Origin: Pseudobdellovibrio sp.
GTDB taxonomy: Bacteria > Bdellovibrionota > Bdellovibrionia > Bdellovibrionales > Bdellovibrionaceae
Reading direction: 5' to 3'
DNA length: 44,974 bases
Assembly: GCA_023701385.1 (NCBI GenBank)
Contig: JAMPXC010000027.1
Coordinates: 1 to 44,974 of the forward strand
Below the pieces are notes generated by a model. The model had not been told where the DNA came from, did not search any database, and saw only the letters and a program-made list of their open reading frames with translations. This document shows, in pieces, positions 17,821 to 26,495 of this stretch. The position numbers and the translations under genes are program-made. Position 1 is the first letter of the stretch. Each line of letters opens with the position of its first letter.

Positions 17821-18426
17821 ATGGAACTTTGGATCGCCACAGGCAATAAAGGCAAACTTGAAGAATACAGAATGGCTTTACGGACTATTCCAGATATTCA
17901 AATTTTTCATCAAGGCGAAATCAAAGGTTTCACGGCCCGTCCTGAAGATGGCCAAACTTTTTTAGATAACGCTCGTATTAAAGCGAAAACTTTAAAAGCG
18001 GTAAAACCAAACGCGTGGGTGTTAGGTGAAGATGCTGGTCTTGAAGTGGTTGGTTTAAACAATCTTCCAGGTGTTCATTCGGCCAGATACGCAGGCCCAA
18101 AAGCGGCTGACTCTGAAAATGTCGCTAAACTTTTAAAGATGATGCAAATTAGAAATGTCTCTCCGCGTACGGCACAATTTAAATGCGTAACTGTGGTGAT
18201 TACTCCAGACAATCAAGAATGGATTTTCGAAGGCACCATGAAAGGCACGATCGGCCCAAAAGCTGTTGGCCAAATGGGCTTTGGTTACGATCCAGTATTC
18301 TTACCTGATAATGAAACTAAAACTCTGGCTGAATTGGGTCCCGGTTATAAGATCCAACACTCACACAGAGCTCAAGCACTGAACCAATTCTTAGAAAAAT
18401 TGAATTCAGTCTTACCACAACAATAA
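17821..18426 (+). CDS. rdgB: non-canonical purine NTP pyrophosphatase (RdgB/HAM1)
   Basis: 201 residues, normal family length. It hydrolyses dITP, XTP and similar nucleotides to monophosphates, keeping them out of DNA. Motifs: TGNKGKLEEYR (7-17), the EDAGLEV catalytic region (the family is usually DDSGL, so Asp-Asp-Ser reads Glu-Asp-Ala here while the second acid is kept), GVHSARYAG, and QMGFGYDPVFLPD near 150. Likely co-transcribed with rph and prs; spacing is 21 bp before and 25 bp after. A weak ribosome site is present. Confidence 0.95.
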   Translation: MELWIATGNKGKLEEYRMALRTIPDIQIFHQGEIKGFTARPEDGQTFLDNARIKAKTLKAVKPNAWVLGEDAGLEVVGLNNLPGVHSARYAGPKAADSENVAKLLKMMQIRNVSPRTAQFKCVTVVITPDNQEWIFEGTMKGTIGPKAVGQMGFGYDPVFLPDNETKTLAELGPGYKIQHSHRAQALNQFLEKLNSVLPQQ

Positions 18427-18451
18427 CTGCAACTCGTCATAGGGGGATGAA

Positions 18452-19408
18452 ATGATGACTGATGCAAAAAATTTTAAAGTGTTCGCAGGTAACACAAACA
18501 GGGAGCTCGCAAAACAAGTCTGCGATATCCTGGGAATTCCGCTTGGTGAAAGTAAAGTGACAAGCTTTAACGACGGCGAAATTCAAGTTGAGATTCACGA
18601 ATCAGTGCGCGGAAAAGATGTGTACGTGATTCAAAGTACCTGTCCGCCAGTGAATCAAAGTTACATGGAATTATTTATTATCCTTGATGCTCTTAAACGT
18701 GCCTCAGCGGCTTCTATCACCGCGGTCATTCCGTACTACGGTTATGCCCGCCAAGATCGTAAAGTAGCACCTCGTGCTCCGATCACCGCAAAATGTATGG
18801 CTGACTTAATCACCACAGCAGGTGCTAACCGCGTAGTTTCGGTCGACCTTCATGCTGCTCAAATTCAAGGCTTTTTTAACTGCCCGTTTGACCACTTATT
18901 CGGGGTTCCTACTTTGGCTCGTGCTTTTAAAGAAGCCCATGGTGAAGGCGATGAATACGTGACCGTTTCTCCGGATGCCGGGGGCGTTGAACGGGCCCGT
19001 GCCTTCTCAAAACGAATTAATTCGAGCTTAGCCATTATCGATAAACGTAGAACTGCTCCAGGCGAGGCTAAAGCCATGCACTTGATCGGCGATGTGACTG
19101 GCAAAACAGCCGTCATCGTGGATGATATGATCGATACGGCCGGAACGTTAACACAAGCTGTTGACAGCCTACTTAAGAATGGGGCAAAACAGGTGTTCGC
19201 TCTTGCAACTCATGCGGTATTTTCTGGCCCGGCGATCAGCCGTTTAATGGAAAGTCCGATTACTAAAGTGTTTGTGACCGACACAATCCCTTTATCAGAA
19301 GCTGCAAAAAAATGCGGTAAAATTCAGGTCATCTCAGTGGCTGGAGTTTTAGGCGAAGCGATTAGAAGAATTCACGATCACGACTCTGTCAGCTCGTTAT
19401 TCGACTAA
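18452..19408 (+). CDS. prs: ribose-phosphate pyrophosphokinase
   Basis: 318 residues, class I PRPP synthetase. It makes PRPP from ribose 5-phosphate and ATP for nucleotide, His and Trp synthesis. Seen: FNDGEIQVEI, the ATP site RQDRK, VSVDLHAAQIQGFF, VSPDAGGVERAR, and the PRPP loop VIVDDMIDTAGT. Two consecutive ATG codons follow an AGGGGGATG ribosome site, and either could be used. Part of the run rph-rdgB-prs-rplY. Confidence 0.97.
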   Translation: MMTDAKNFKVFAGNTNRELAKQVCDILGIPLGESKVTSFNDGEIQVEIHESVRGKDVYVIQSTCPPVNQSYMELFIILDALKRASAASITAVIPYYGYARQDRKVAPRAPITAKCMADLITTAGANRVVSVDLHAAQIQGFFNCPFDHLFGVPTLARAFKEAHGEGDEYVTVSPDAGGVERARAFSKRINSSLAIIDKRRTAPGEAKAMHLIGDVTGKTAVIVDDMIDTAGTLTQAVDSLLKNGAKQVFALATHAVFSGPAISRLMESPITKVFVTDTIPLSEAAKKCGKIQVISVAGVLGEAIRRIHDHDSVSSLFD

Positions 19409-19424
19409 CACAATTTTAAAACTA

Positions 19425-19520
19425 AGTGCCATAAAGCACAAGCCGTGTCGAAGACACGCAAATTAACAAATCCCACCAATGAGTAAGGCAATTAAGCCTG
19501 ATGAGTAAGTGGTAAAAGGA
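19425..19520 (+). promoter_or_regulatory. possible structured leader of rplY
   Basis: The 119-bp gap between prs and rplY contains short hairpins: GTGC-CATAAA-GCAC, CGTGTC-GAA-GACACG (19444-19458), and GGC-AATTAA-GCC enclosed by CCAC...GTGG. ATGAGTAAG also occurs twice there. Ribosomal-protein leaders that bind their own product are known in other bacteria; whether this is one is inference from position and folding only. Confidence 0.3.
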
Positions 19521-19527
19521 AAAGACA

Positions 19528-20208
19528 ATGTCAAAACAAAGAATTGAACTTAATGTTGAAGTTCGTGAAACAGGCCGCGCTAACTCTCGTGGTTTACGCG
19601 TTAACAAAATGGTTCCAGGTATCATCTACGGAGCTATCGAAAACCAAAACGTTTCTGTACACGTAAACGACATCTTAAAATACAACACTCGTGCTTACGA
19701 GAATGCTTTATTAAACTTAAAATCTTCTGATTCAAAATTAAACGGCAAAGTTGCCTTAATCAAATCAGTACAAGTAAATCCACTTTCTCGTAAACCTGAG
19801 CACGTAGATTTCTTCGCTTTAGACTTAAACAAAGCAGTTCGCGTATCTGTAGAGATCAAAATCGAAGGTAAAGCGATCGGTCTTTCTGAAGGTGGTTTAT
19901 TAAATATCGTTATGCGTTCAGTAGAGGTTGAGTGTTTACCAACAGCAATTCCTGAATTCTTAACTTTAGACGTAACTAACTTAGGCGTTGGCGAATCATT
20001 ACACGCTTCTGAATTAACAATGCCTGCAGGTGTTAAATTAATTTCTCGTCCAGAAGTTACAATCGCAGCAGTTGTTGAACAAGAAGAAGAAGTTGCAGCT
20101 ACTCCAGCAGCAGCGGCAGCAGCTCCAGCAGCGGGCGCAGCAGCTCCAGCAGCAGGTGCTAAAGCGGCAGCAGCTCCAGCAGCAGCTAAACCAGCAGCGA
20201 AAAAATAA
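19528..20208 (+). CDS. rplY: 50S ribosomal protein L25 / general stress protein Ctc
   Basis: 226 residues, long (CTC) form: an N-terminal L25 domain that binds 5S rRNA (RGLRVNKMVPGIIYG near 25-39) and a C-terminal beta domain (EGGLLNIVMRSVEVECLPTAIPEFLTLDVTNLGVGESLHASEL). The last 40 residues are an Ala/Pro-rich low-complexity tail ending in AKK, a feature of long L25 proteins. The ribosome site AAAAGGAAAAG is clear. A perfect terminator follows, closing the rph-rplY run. Confidence 0.96.
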   Translation: MSKQRIELNVEVRETGRANSRGLRVNKMVPGIIYGAIENQNVSVHVNDILKYNTRAYENALLNLKSSDSKLNGKVALIKSVQVNPLSRKPEHVDFFALDLNKAVRVSVEIKIEGKAIGLSEGGLLNIVMRSVEVECLPTAIPEFLTLDVTNLGVGESLHASELTMPAGVKLISRPEVTIAAVVEQEEEVAATPAAAAAAPAAGAAAPAAGAKAAAAPAAAKPAAKK

Positions 20209-20251
20209 TAACGGTATTCGTTTACTTTTTGAAACGCACTGCATTTCAAAT

Positions 20252-20282
20252 AAAAACCCGAGACAAAATCTCGGGTTTTTTA
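20252..20282 (+). terminator. intrinsic terminator after rplY
   Basis: AAAAACCCGAGA-CAAAA-TCTCGGGTTTTT is a perfect 12-bp stem with a T run, about 45 bases after the rplY stop. Confidence 0.95.
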
Positions 20283-20295
20283 TTTTGGTTTTTCA

Positions 20296-20330
20296 ATGTT
20301 TTGAGATCGTAATCTGCGACCTCAAAACAT
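20296..20330. repeat. intergenic inverted repeat before pth
   Basis: ATGTTTTGAG and CTCAAAACAT form a 10-bp stem with a 15-nt loop that can pair further (TCG with CGA). No T-run follows. It sits between the rplY terminator and the pth promoter. Its left arm shares ATGTTTTRAGATCGTA with the hairpin at 28457-28498. Confidence 0.55.
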
Positions 20331-20347
20331 CTATTGTCTTCAAGAAC

Positions 20348-20376
20348 TTGCCGTGCAATCAAAGCACAGCTAAACT
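20348..20376 (+). promoter_or_regulatory. candidate sigma-70 promoter giving leaderless pth mRNA
   Basis: TTGCCG (20348-20353), a 17-bp spacer, and TAAACT (20371-20376) place the expected transcription start seven bases on, exactly at the A of the pth ATG (20383). No ribosome site is seen. The fit is by eye. Confidence 0.45.
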
Positions 20377-20382
20377 AGTTTC

Positions 20383-20964
20383 ATGTTTTTAATCGCATGC
20401 CTTGGTAATCCCGGATCGAAATACGCAATGACCCGTCATAATATCGGGTTCATGGCCGCTGACTATTGGTTAAAATCTTTAGGCGGCGCTGACTGGCGCG
20501 ATGAACACAAAGCCTTAACGAAAAAATTTAAAATTGAAGGCAAAGAAGTCATCTTAGTAAAACCTCAAACCTATATGAATTTATCGGGTGAATCGGTTCA
20601 AGCTATTATGAATTTTTACAAAATCGACCGCGCTCATCTTTTAGTTGTGCATGACGAAGTCGATTTTCCATTTGGCACTATCAAAATACAGTTTAACCGC
20701 AGCGCTGGTGGCCAAAATGGCGTTAAAAGCATTACACAACTTATTGGCTCACAAGAATATGCCCGCCTTCGTTTAGGCGTGGGGCGCCCGTCTCACCCTG
20801 ATTTCGCGCTAGCGGATTATGTTCTTGGCAACTTCTCAAAAGACGAGCAATCAAACCTGGATCAGGTTTTGGAAACCGCGTCTGACGCTATCGAAAGTTT
20901 TATTCTTGAAGGCCTAAATAAAGCCTCAACAAAGTTCAACGGACCTGTTAAGTTAAGCCCTTAG
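20383..20964 (+). CDS. pth: peptidyl-tRNA hydrolase
   Basis: 193 residues, normal length. It releases peptides from tRNAs that drop off the ribosome. Motifs: LGNPGSKYAMTRHNIGF (catalytic His19 in TRHN), KPQTYMNLSGESV, VVHDEVDFPFGTIKIQ, and GGQNGVKSI. There is no Shine-Dalgarno; the promoter immediately upstream suggests a leaderless message. ychF follows 42 bp downstream, the widespread pth-ychF pairing. Confidence 0.97.
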   Translation: MFLIACLGNPGSKYAMTRHNIGFMAADYWLKSLGGADWRDEHKALTKKFKIEGKEVILVKPQTYMNLSGESVQAIMNFYKIDRAHLLVVHDEVDFPFGTIKIQFNRSAGGQNGVKSITQLIGSQEYARLRLGVGRPSHPDFALADYVLGNFSKDEQSNLDQVLETASDAIESFILEGLNKASTKFNGPVKLSP

Positions 20965-21006
20965 ATTTTGCTGCAAGCAAATATTGTATTTTTCGAAGGG
21001 GGCCGC

Positions 21007-22107
21007 ATGGCTTTACAAGTCGGTATCGTAGGATTACCAAACGTAGGCAAATCAACACTTTTCAACGCATTAACTTCTGCCAAAGCAGAGGCTGCCAACT
21101 ACCCGTTTTGTACAATTGATCCAAACGTAGGTATCGTAACAGTTCCAGATCCGCGTCTTGATAAAATTACGGGTTTCGTAAAACCACAAAGCGTAGTTCC
21201 AACAACAATGGAATTCGTAGACATCGCCGGTATCGTAAAAGGTGCCTCACAAGGTGAAGGTTTAGGAAATCAATTCTTAGGTCACATCAAACAAACTGAT
21301 GCTATCGTGCACGTTGTTCGTTGTTTTGATGACCCAAATGTTATTCACGTCTCTGGTTCCGTAGATCCGTTACGTGACATGGATGTGATCAACACAGAGT
21401 TAATGTTAGCTGACTTTGATAACGCTGATAAAAAATTAAAGAAAATCGAAAAGATGGCAAAAACATCGACTGATCCAAAAGTAAAAATGGATTTAGATGT
21501 AACGCAAAGAATTCACACAGCTCTTGCTCAAGGCAAACCAGCTCGTTCAGTGACTCTTAACGATTTAGAAGCTCCTTACGCTCGTGAGATGCACTTATTA
21601 ACTTCTAAACCGGTTCTTTACGCTTGCAACGTTTCTGATACAGATTTTGCTGCTGGCGGAAATGAATGGGTTCGTGCTGTTGAAAAACGTGCGGCTGAAG
21701 AAAACAATAAAACAATTATGATCTGTTCTGCGATGGAAGCTGAAATTTCTCAGTTACCTCCGGAAGAGCGCAAAGATTTCTTAGATTCTTTAGGCGCTAC
21801 AGAACCAGGCTTAAACCGCTTAATCCGCGAAGCTTACGCTTTACTGGGCTTAGCGACTTACTTCACAGCTGGTGAAAAAGAAGTGCGTGCTTGGACAATC
21901 AAAACTGGTTTCAAAGCTCCACAAGCCGCCGGCGTGATCCACACTGATTTCGAAAAAGGTTTTATCCGTGCTGAAGCTTACCACTGCGAAGATTTATTCA
22001 CTTTAAAATCTGAAGCAGCGGTTAAAGAAGCTGGTAAATACCGCTCTGAAGGTAAAGAGTACATCGTTAAAGACGGCGACATCTTATTCTTCAAATTTAA
22101 CGTTTAA
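21007..22107 (+). CDS. ychF: Obg-family ATPase YchF
   Basis: 366 residues from the ATG at 21007, chosen because it follows a strong GAAGGGGG ribosome site and gives MALQVGIVGLPNVGKST directly, the family's normal N-terminus; an in-frame start at 20968 would add 13 unconserved residues. P-loop GLPNVGKST, switch DIAGIVKGASQGEGLGNQFL, and a C-terminal TGS-type domain (YFTAGEKEVRAWTIKTGFKAPQAAGVIHTDFEKGFIRAE). YchF has NxxE-type nucleotide specificity for ATP and acts in translation and stress responses. Followed by a terminator. Confidence 0.97.
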   Translation: MALQVGIVGLPNVGKSTLFNALTSAKAEAANYPFCTIDPNVGIVTVPDPRLDKITGFVKPQSVVPTTMEFVDIAGIVKGASQGEGLGNQFLGHIKQTDAIVHVVRCFDDPNVIHVSGSVDPLRDMDVINTELMLADFDNADKKLKKIEKMAKTSTDPKVKMDLDVTQRIHTALAQGKPARSVTLNDLEAPYAREMHLLTSKPVLYACNVSDTDFAAGGNEWVRAVEKRAAEENNKTIMICSAMEAEISQLPPEERKDFLDSLGATEPGLNRLIREAYALLGLATYFTAGEKEVRAWTIKTGFKAPQAAGVIHTDFEKGFIRAEAYHCEDLFTLKSEAAVKEAGKYRSEGKEYIVKDGDILFFKFNV

Positions 22108-22156
22108 AAGGTGCCAGGCCTTTTTCACTACGGTTATATTTTAGTTAGTAACTAAT

Positions 22157-22189
22157 AAAAAAGAGCACGGTTTTACAGTGCTCTTTTTT
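22157..22189 (+). terminator. intrinsic terminator after ychF
   Basis: AAAAAAGAGCAC-N9-GTGCTCTTTTTT, a strong symmetric stem with T run, about 50 bases after the ychF stop. Bidirectional in form. Confidence 0.92.
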
Positions 22190-22329
22190 ATTTTTCACAC
22201 TTTTTATCGCGCTCTGTACTTCACCCAAAATGTTGCCTGAACTCCCGATTGAATTTTTCGCGTCAAATCTTGCTCCTGCTTTCAGTCCACATTGTGAACT
22301 AAAACCCCGAGCATCGAAAAACAAGCAAT

Positions 22330-22500
22330 TTAGAACGTCAAACCAACCGCTAAATCAATAAGTGTTCCATTTTTAAGTTCGACTTTTACGTCTGATGGCG
22401 GAGATGTATAAACCCAGTCGGATTCGCCAGCAGCTCCGTAACCGAGTCCCATCTGAACAACACAATTTACACTATCGCTTATCGTTTTAACAAACTGGTA
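22330..22500 (-). pseudogene. possible 3' remnant of an outer-membrane/secreted protein gene
   Basis: In the 398-bp gap between ychF and the transglycosylase, the minus strand has an open stretch that reads protein-like: MGLGYGAAGESDWVYTSP, then SDVKVELKNGTLIDLAVGLTF and a stop. It ends in Phe after alternating hydrophobics, as beta-barrel C-termini do. No upstream domain or ribosome site is found; the frame overlaps the end of the transglycosylase gene. A 40-codon ORF from the ATG at 22452 is possible, but a truncated leftover is more likely. The rest of the gap (22190-22329) shows nothing I can identify. Confidence 0.3.
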
Positions 22501-22505
22501 ACTTA

Positions 22506-24950
22506 TTAGTTTTGCATTTTGCGGAATTCAGATCTGAATGGTTCCCACTCTTCTTTTAACGAAATAGGCTCATTCAGTTTCATCGGAATTGGGCTTAATA
22601 AGTACGAATACTTCTCGTGCTCAATCGCTTTGTTATAAAGCTTGTCGTACGTTGCACGGTAAGTCAGTACACGTTTTACGTAAGTTCTCGTTTCAGCAAA
22701 CGGAATATGTTCGATAAATTTATCAAACTCTAACTGCCCTAGATTTTTAATCCATGATTTTACTCTGTGCGGGCCACCGTTGTAGGCTGCAGCTACTAGA
22801 GGTTTTTGGTTATCCATTTCTAGAGACAATTTTTTTAAGTATGCGGCCCCAAACTCAATCGATTTTTCTGGCGTGAATAACTGATCGGTTTGAATTTTTT
22901 GATCCATGATATCAGCCACTTTTTGCGCTGAGTACGGCATAAACTGCATTAAACCAACTGCACCCACTGGTGAAATCGCATCTGACTTATACTGAGTTTC
23001 TGCGCGCATAATTGATAAGATTAAATACGGATCAATTTTTCTTTTTTCAGCGTATTGAAACACTTTATCTTTATACGCTTCTGGATAAAGCGATGACCAC
23101 ATCACCGGATCAGCTTTAACCTGTAAGGCTGTTTTCTCAGTTGATGAAAAACGGTTCATTAACGATAAAGCACGATAGTAAAATTGCTGTGTTAAATAAA
23201 ACTGTGCCATTTGCTCAGCTTTTTTACGCGAGTTAATTTTCTTTTCGATTTCGTATAAATGCCAACGTGCTAAGTCTGGTTCGTTTTGTAGGATTAAAAA
23301 TTTAGCCCAGTTAATTTGTGCAGCTAAGTCTTTTTCTGTTTCAACTTCGATACCTGCTGAATCCGTATTTTGAATCACTTCATTTTCAGAGTTCGCAATT
23401 TGCACGTCACCTTCGTCAGTTTCATAACCTGATTGATCTAAGAAACTGTACGATTCCATAATTTGTGAATAGCTTTGCGTTTCAGAAGCTACCGGAAACG
23501 GTCCTTTGTTCATCTTAGCTACAAGTGCGATACTTTTTAAAACCCCGTTATCACGGTATTCTTTTTTCGCATTTTCGTAACGTAACCAAGCAAGTAAGTT
23601 ATAATAAGAAAAAGCCTTTTGGTCTAACACTGGAGTTGATAATTTTTTAAAGCCAGCAATCGCTGAGCTTTCATCACCTAGTTTTAGTTTTGTATCAGCC
23701 ATCCAGTACGCCAAACGGGCTTCATCAACCGCATAGCTCGTCGTAACTTCAAAAGCGCCTAAAGCTTTTTGATATTGGCCATCAAGGTACAATGTCCATG
23801 CGCGAAGCCAGGCAATTTGGTCAAAATCACGTGTTGGGCGGTTGCGACGCTTTTTCTTTTTCATGTACGGATGATTTTTGTAAAGCTCATCAAAAATCGC
23901 GTGCGCTTGCGTGTACTTTTTTACTTGGTATAACAAAAAAGCCTGTTGAAAACGCATCTCTTCGTATTCTTTGCCTTTTGTTTTTGCTAAAATTTTAGCG
24001 ATGATTTGTTCCGCTTTTTCTAATTCACCGGCACGTTGTGCAATGAAAAAGTAATTATCTTTGTAATCAGTTTCTAAAAGCTCTTTTTCATATTTCGCTA
24101 AATTCTTAAAAGCCGTAACCGGGTCACCTTGGTTGGAATCATAAACGGCGCGAATGTAAGTGCGCTCCCAATCTTGTAATTTAGCATAACCTGAAAACAG
24201 TTCTATTTCACGAAGCGCTTGGTATTCTTTAGCGGCAAACAATAAACGACGCATGCGAGTTAAAAAATCATCTAATGTCACCGGGCATTTTTCTGTGGCT
24301 GTTGTAAGCTCTACGAAATCAATTCCTGGTTCTGCGATCCAACGGTCACGCTCGGTATGGCAGATCTCATCGAAGTATTTATTTCTTTGAAGCCATTTTA
24401 GATATTCTTCTTCAAAAACTTCGCCCTCAGAAGATCCGCGCAATTGGCGAAGTAACGAACGTGATTCAGTTTTAATAAAAGCTACAGAGTTTGGAAATTT
24501 TAATTGGCCAACCGGAGAATTAATTAAAAAAACAATTAACTCTAAACGGATACGAATAAATTTTTTCTCTTTTTTAAGAGCTAAATAGTGCTTATACACG
24601 TCTTCATAGCTACCCGACCATGTCGATAAAAAATAATCTTTGTAGTTATTTAAAATCGGTTGTGACGGTGTCCATTTTTTAATGCTATCAATAGCGTTAT
24701 TTACGTTTTGATTTTTTTTGGTAAATTCAGAAAAAGCTTCAACTAAAGCTTTATTTTCTTTTAAGAATTCTTGATACGATTTATCTTCCATCGTATCAAT
24801 CTGAGTTTTGTTCAGGTGCGTAGCTGAAATATCTGTCTTAATCGCTGAAACTGTTTTCGGCGAAGAACTACTTTTACCCTCAAGAAAATTCGGGTTTGGT
24901 TTAGAAGACATAGCTAATGCAACAGGGAAGAGAAACTTGAACAACACCAT
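22506..24950 (-). CDS. Slt-type soluble lytic murein transglycosylase
   Basis: 814 residues with a short signal peptide (MVLFKFLFPVALA). Residues about 80-600 form a helical, TPR-like superhelix (repeats such as EKAEQIIAKILAKTKGKEYEEMRFQQAFLLYQVKKY), as in the Slt70 U-domain. The catalytic SLT domain is C-terminal: Glu651 in RAETQYKSDAISPVGAVGLM, then MPYSAQKVA, GAAYLKKL, and AAYNGGPHRVKSW. It cleaves the MurNAc-GlcNAc bond with formation of 1,6-anhydroMurNAc. It is larger than E. coli Slt70 (about 645 residues), the extra length lying in the helical part and in an acidic insert near residue 510-540. It is transcribed divergently from the cyclic-nucleotide-binding gene across a 150-bp region. 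Confidence 0.9.
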   Translation of the reverse strand: MVLFKFLFPVALAMSSKPNPNFLEGKSSSSPKTVSAIKTDISATHLNKTQIDTMEDKSYQEFLKENKALVEAFSEFTKKNQNVNNAIDSIKKWTPSQPILNNYKDYFLSTWSGSYEDVYKHYLALKKEKKFIRIRLELIVFLINSPVGQLKFPNSVAFIKTESRSLLRQLRGSSEGEVFEEEYLKWLQRNKYFDEICHTERDRWIAEPGIDFVELTTATEKCPVTLDDFLTRMRRLLFAAKEYQALREIELFSGYAKLQDWERTYIRAVYDSNQGDPVTAFKNLAKYEKELLETDYKDNYFFIAQRAGELEKAEQIIAKILAKTKGKEYEEMRFQQAFLLYQVKKYTQAHAIFDELYKNHPYMKKKKRRNRPTRDFDQIAWLRAWTLYLDGQYQKALGAFEVTTSYAVDEARLAYWMADTKLKLGDESSAIAGFKKLSTPVLDQKAFSYYNLLAWLRYENAKKEYRDNGVLKSIALVAKMNKGPFPVASETQSYSQIMESYSFLDQSGYETDEGDVQIANSENEVIQNTDSAGIEVETEKDLAAQINWAKFLILQNEPDLARWHLYEIEKKINSRKKAEQMAQFYLTQQFYYRALSLMNRFSSTEKTALQVKADPVMWSSLYPEAYKDKVFQYAEKRKIDPYLILSIMRAETQYKSDAISPVGAVGLMQFMPYSAQKVADIMDQKIQTDQLFTPEKSIEFGAAYLKKLSLEMDNQKPLVAAAYNGGPHRVKSWIKNLGQLEFDKFIEHIPFAETRTYVKRVLTYRATYDKLYNKAIEHEKYSYLLSPIPMKLNEPISLKEEWEPFRSEFRKMQN

Positions 24951-25000
24951 AGTGAATATGCTACCCTTTTTTTGCAGTTAAAGCGAAGAACAAAAGGGTC

Positions 25001-25032
25001 TGTGCCAACTTGACCAACGGCCAGAAGGCACA
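25001..25032. promoter_or_regulatory. inverted repeat in the slt / CNB divergent region
   Basis: TGTGCC and GGCACA, 20 nt apart, lie between the two divergent genes; ACCCTTTT...AAAAGGGT (24963-24999) is a second, adjacent pair. They could be operators or leader hairpins. No protein can be named. Confidence 0.25.
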
Positions 25033-25100
25033 ACACTTACTAAACAGAATGTGCATCAAAAGATAGTATACACTAAGAAGATATATAGAAGAGGTGCATC

Positions 25101-25481
25101 ATGAGCTCAATCACAAAAGAATCTTTTAAAGCCGGCGATTTTATTTTTTTCGAAGGTGATATCGAAGCCCACTTTTACATTATCGAATCAGGTACCGTAA
25201 AAATTTTCTCGAAAAACAAACAAGGTCAAAAAGTTGAATTAGCCAAACTTAACCCGGGTGAAACTTTCGGTGAATTTGCGTTAATCGACAAAGGCGCCCG
25301 TACTGCTTCTGCCCAAGCTGATACAGATTGTAAGTTAATGAAAATTTCTGAAGAAGGTTACAACATTATGTTAAATGATCTTCCGTTATGGGCTTCATCA
25401 ATGCTTGAATCTTTTTCTTCACGCTTGAAATCGATGAATGCCGCTTTGAAAGAATACAAAGCCCAAGAACAGAAAAAATAA
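25101..25481 (+). CDS. stand-alone cyclic nucleotide-binding domain protein
   Basis: 126 residues, essentially one CRP-type cNMP-binding beta barrel: KAGDFIFFEGDIEAHFYIIESGTVKIFSKN, LNPGETFGEFALIDKGARTASAQADTDCKLMKIS. The phosphate-binding cassette FGEFALIDKGARTAS matches the cAMP cassette (GE...RTA). There is no DNA-binding helix-turn-helix, so it is not a CRP-like regulator by itself; it probably acts by protein contact. Good ribosome site (GAAGAGGTG). Its own terminator follows. Confidence 0.9.
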   Translation: MSSITKESFKAGDFIFFEGDIEAHFYIIESGTVKIFSKNKQGQKVELAKLNPGETFGEFALIDKGARTASAQADTDCKLMKISEEGYNIMLNDLPLWASSMLESFSSRLKSMNAALKEYKAQEQKK

Positions 25482-25543
25482 TTTCAAAAGTAAGCCCTAA
25501 ATCAGTCGCTGTCTAAAAGATCGACGCCTTTACCGTGTCAAAA

Positions 25544-25575
25544 CCTGTTAAATAGCTATTAACAGGTCCTTTTTT
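25544..25575 (+). terminator. intrinsic terminator after the cNMP-binding gene
   Basis: CCTGTTAA-ATAGCTA-TTAACAGG followed by TCCTTTTTT. Confidence 0.85.
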
Positions 25576-25621
25576 CGCAATCAGATTCCGTAGTTAGAAC
25601 TAACTAAGGAGCTCCAAACTC

Positions 25622-26473
25622 ATGAAGCGGAATCTGATTTTATCTCTAGTTGCAATTCTTGGTGTAATGTTAATGGCGCAATTCAGTTTTGCGAAGAAAA
25701 TCGTGCCGCCTCCAAAAATGTACGCTGATGTTGAAACCGAAGAGCTCCCTTACAAACTTTCTGCCGCAGTAAGTTTATCGTACGAACAAAATGCAGAAGA
25801 AAATTCAGACGGTATTCGTGGTCGCGGTTTAGGTTTATATTTTGCTCCCAAATTTGAATATTATGATTTTTCAATCCGTACTGAATTATTTTATGGCTAT
25901 GACTTAAATCAACCTAGCCAAGGTTCTGATTGGGCTGACGGAGTGGTGTCACTTCTCTACAAAGGCTGGAAATTATCCGCGATTAAAATTTCTCCGTACA
26001 CTTCAGTTGAGCTTCCGCTTTCAAAAGAATCACGCGAAAATCGTGAAATCGAATTAGTGAATAACCTTGGTGTGCTTGTGGCCCTAGACACAAAAGATTT
26101 AAATGTTCCCGATTTAAGTTTATCTTATTCGGTAGCTTACGGTTACTACACAAATAAATACACAACACGTGTTAACGGCGAACCGGCAACTGAGTACAAA
26201 ATCGTTCAAACTGTAAAAGCGGGCTATAATTTTAATCCGATTTCTGTAAGCGTTAAGTTTAAGTTCACTTCATCTTATTCTTACGAAGATGTGGTTCGTT
26301 CAGGATTTTTCTTGCAAGAAAATATCTCTTACGAAGTTAACGACACTCTTGGATTTTCGCTTTACCACTACAACGCGGCCCCATTCTTAAAAGATGCAAC
26401 GTACGAAAACAACTTACAAACGTATGACAGAGAAACTTCAACTGTAGGCGTTTCAACGGATTTATCGTTTTAA
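25622..26473 (+). CDS. putative outer-membrane beta-barrel protein
   Basis: 283 residues. Signal peptide MKRNLILSLVAILGVML...FSFA (about 24). The rest alternates hydrophobic and polar residues with many aromatic residues, and ends in STDLSF, the C-terminal Phe used by the BAM machinery. I count roughly ten to twelve candidate strands. No sequence family is recognised. AAGGAG ribosome site, nine bases before the ATG. It is followed 22 bp later by a lipoprotein gene, so the two may form an outer-membrane pair. Confidence 0.75.
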   Translation: MKRNLILSLVAILGVMLMAQFSFAKKIVPPPKMYADVETEELPYKLSAAVSLSYEQNAEENSDGIRGRGLGLYFAPKFEYYDFSIRTELFYGYDLNQPSQGSDWADGVVSLLYKGWKLSAIKISPYTSVELPLSKESRENREIELVNNLGVLVALDTKDLNVPDLSLSYSVAYGYYTNKYTTRVNGEPATEYKIVQTVKAGYNFNPISVSVKFKFTSSYSYEDVVRSGFFLQENISYEVNDTLGFSLYHYNAAPFLKDATYENNLQTYDRETSTVGVSTDLSF

Positions 26474-26495
26474 TTTTTAAAAAAGAAGGTGTGAT

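Noticed and set aside
19695-20249. 184-codon minus-strand frame opposite rplY
   Set aside because: It is open only because the Ala-rich tail of rplY lacks stop codons in that frame; no motif is present.
22107-22130. AAAGGTGCCAGGCCTTTTT as a copy of a widespread GGTGCCAGGCACC-type REP motif
   Set aside because: Only one imperfect copy is seen, overlapping the end of ychF; not enough to call a repeat.
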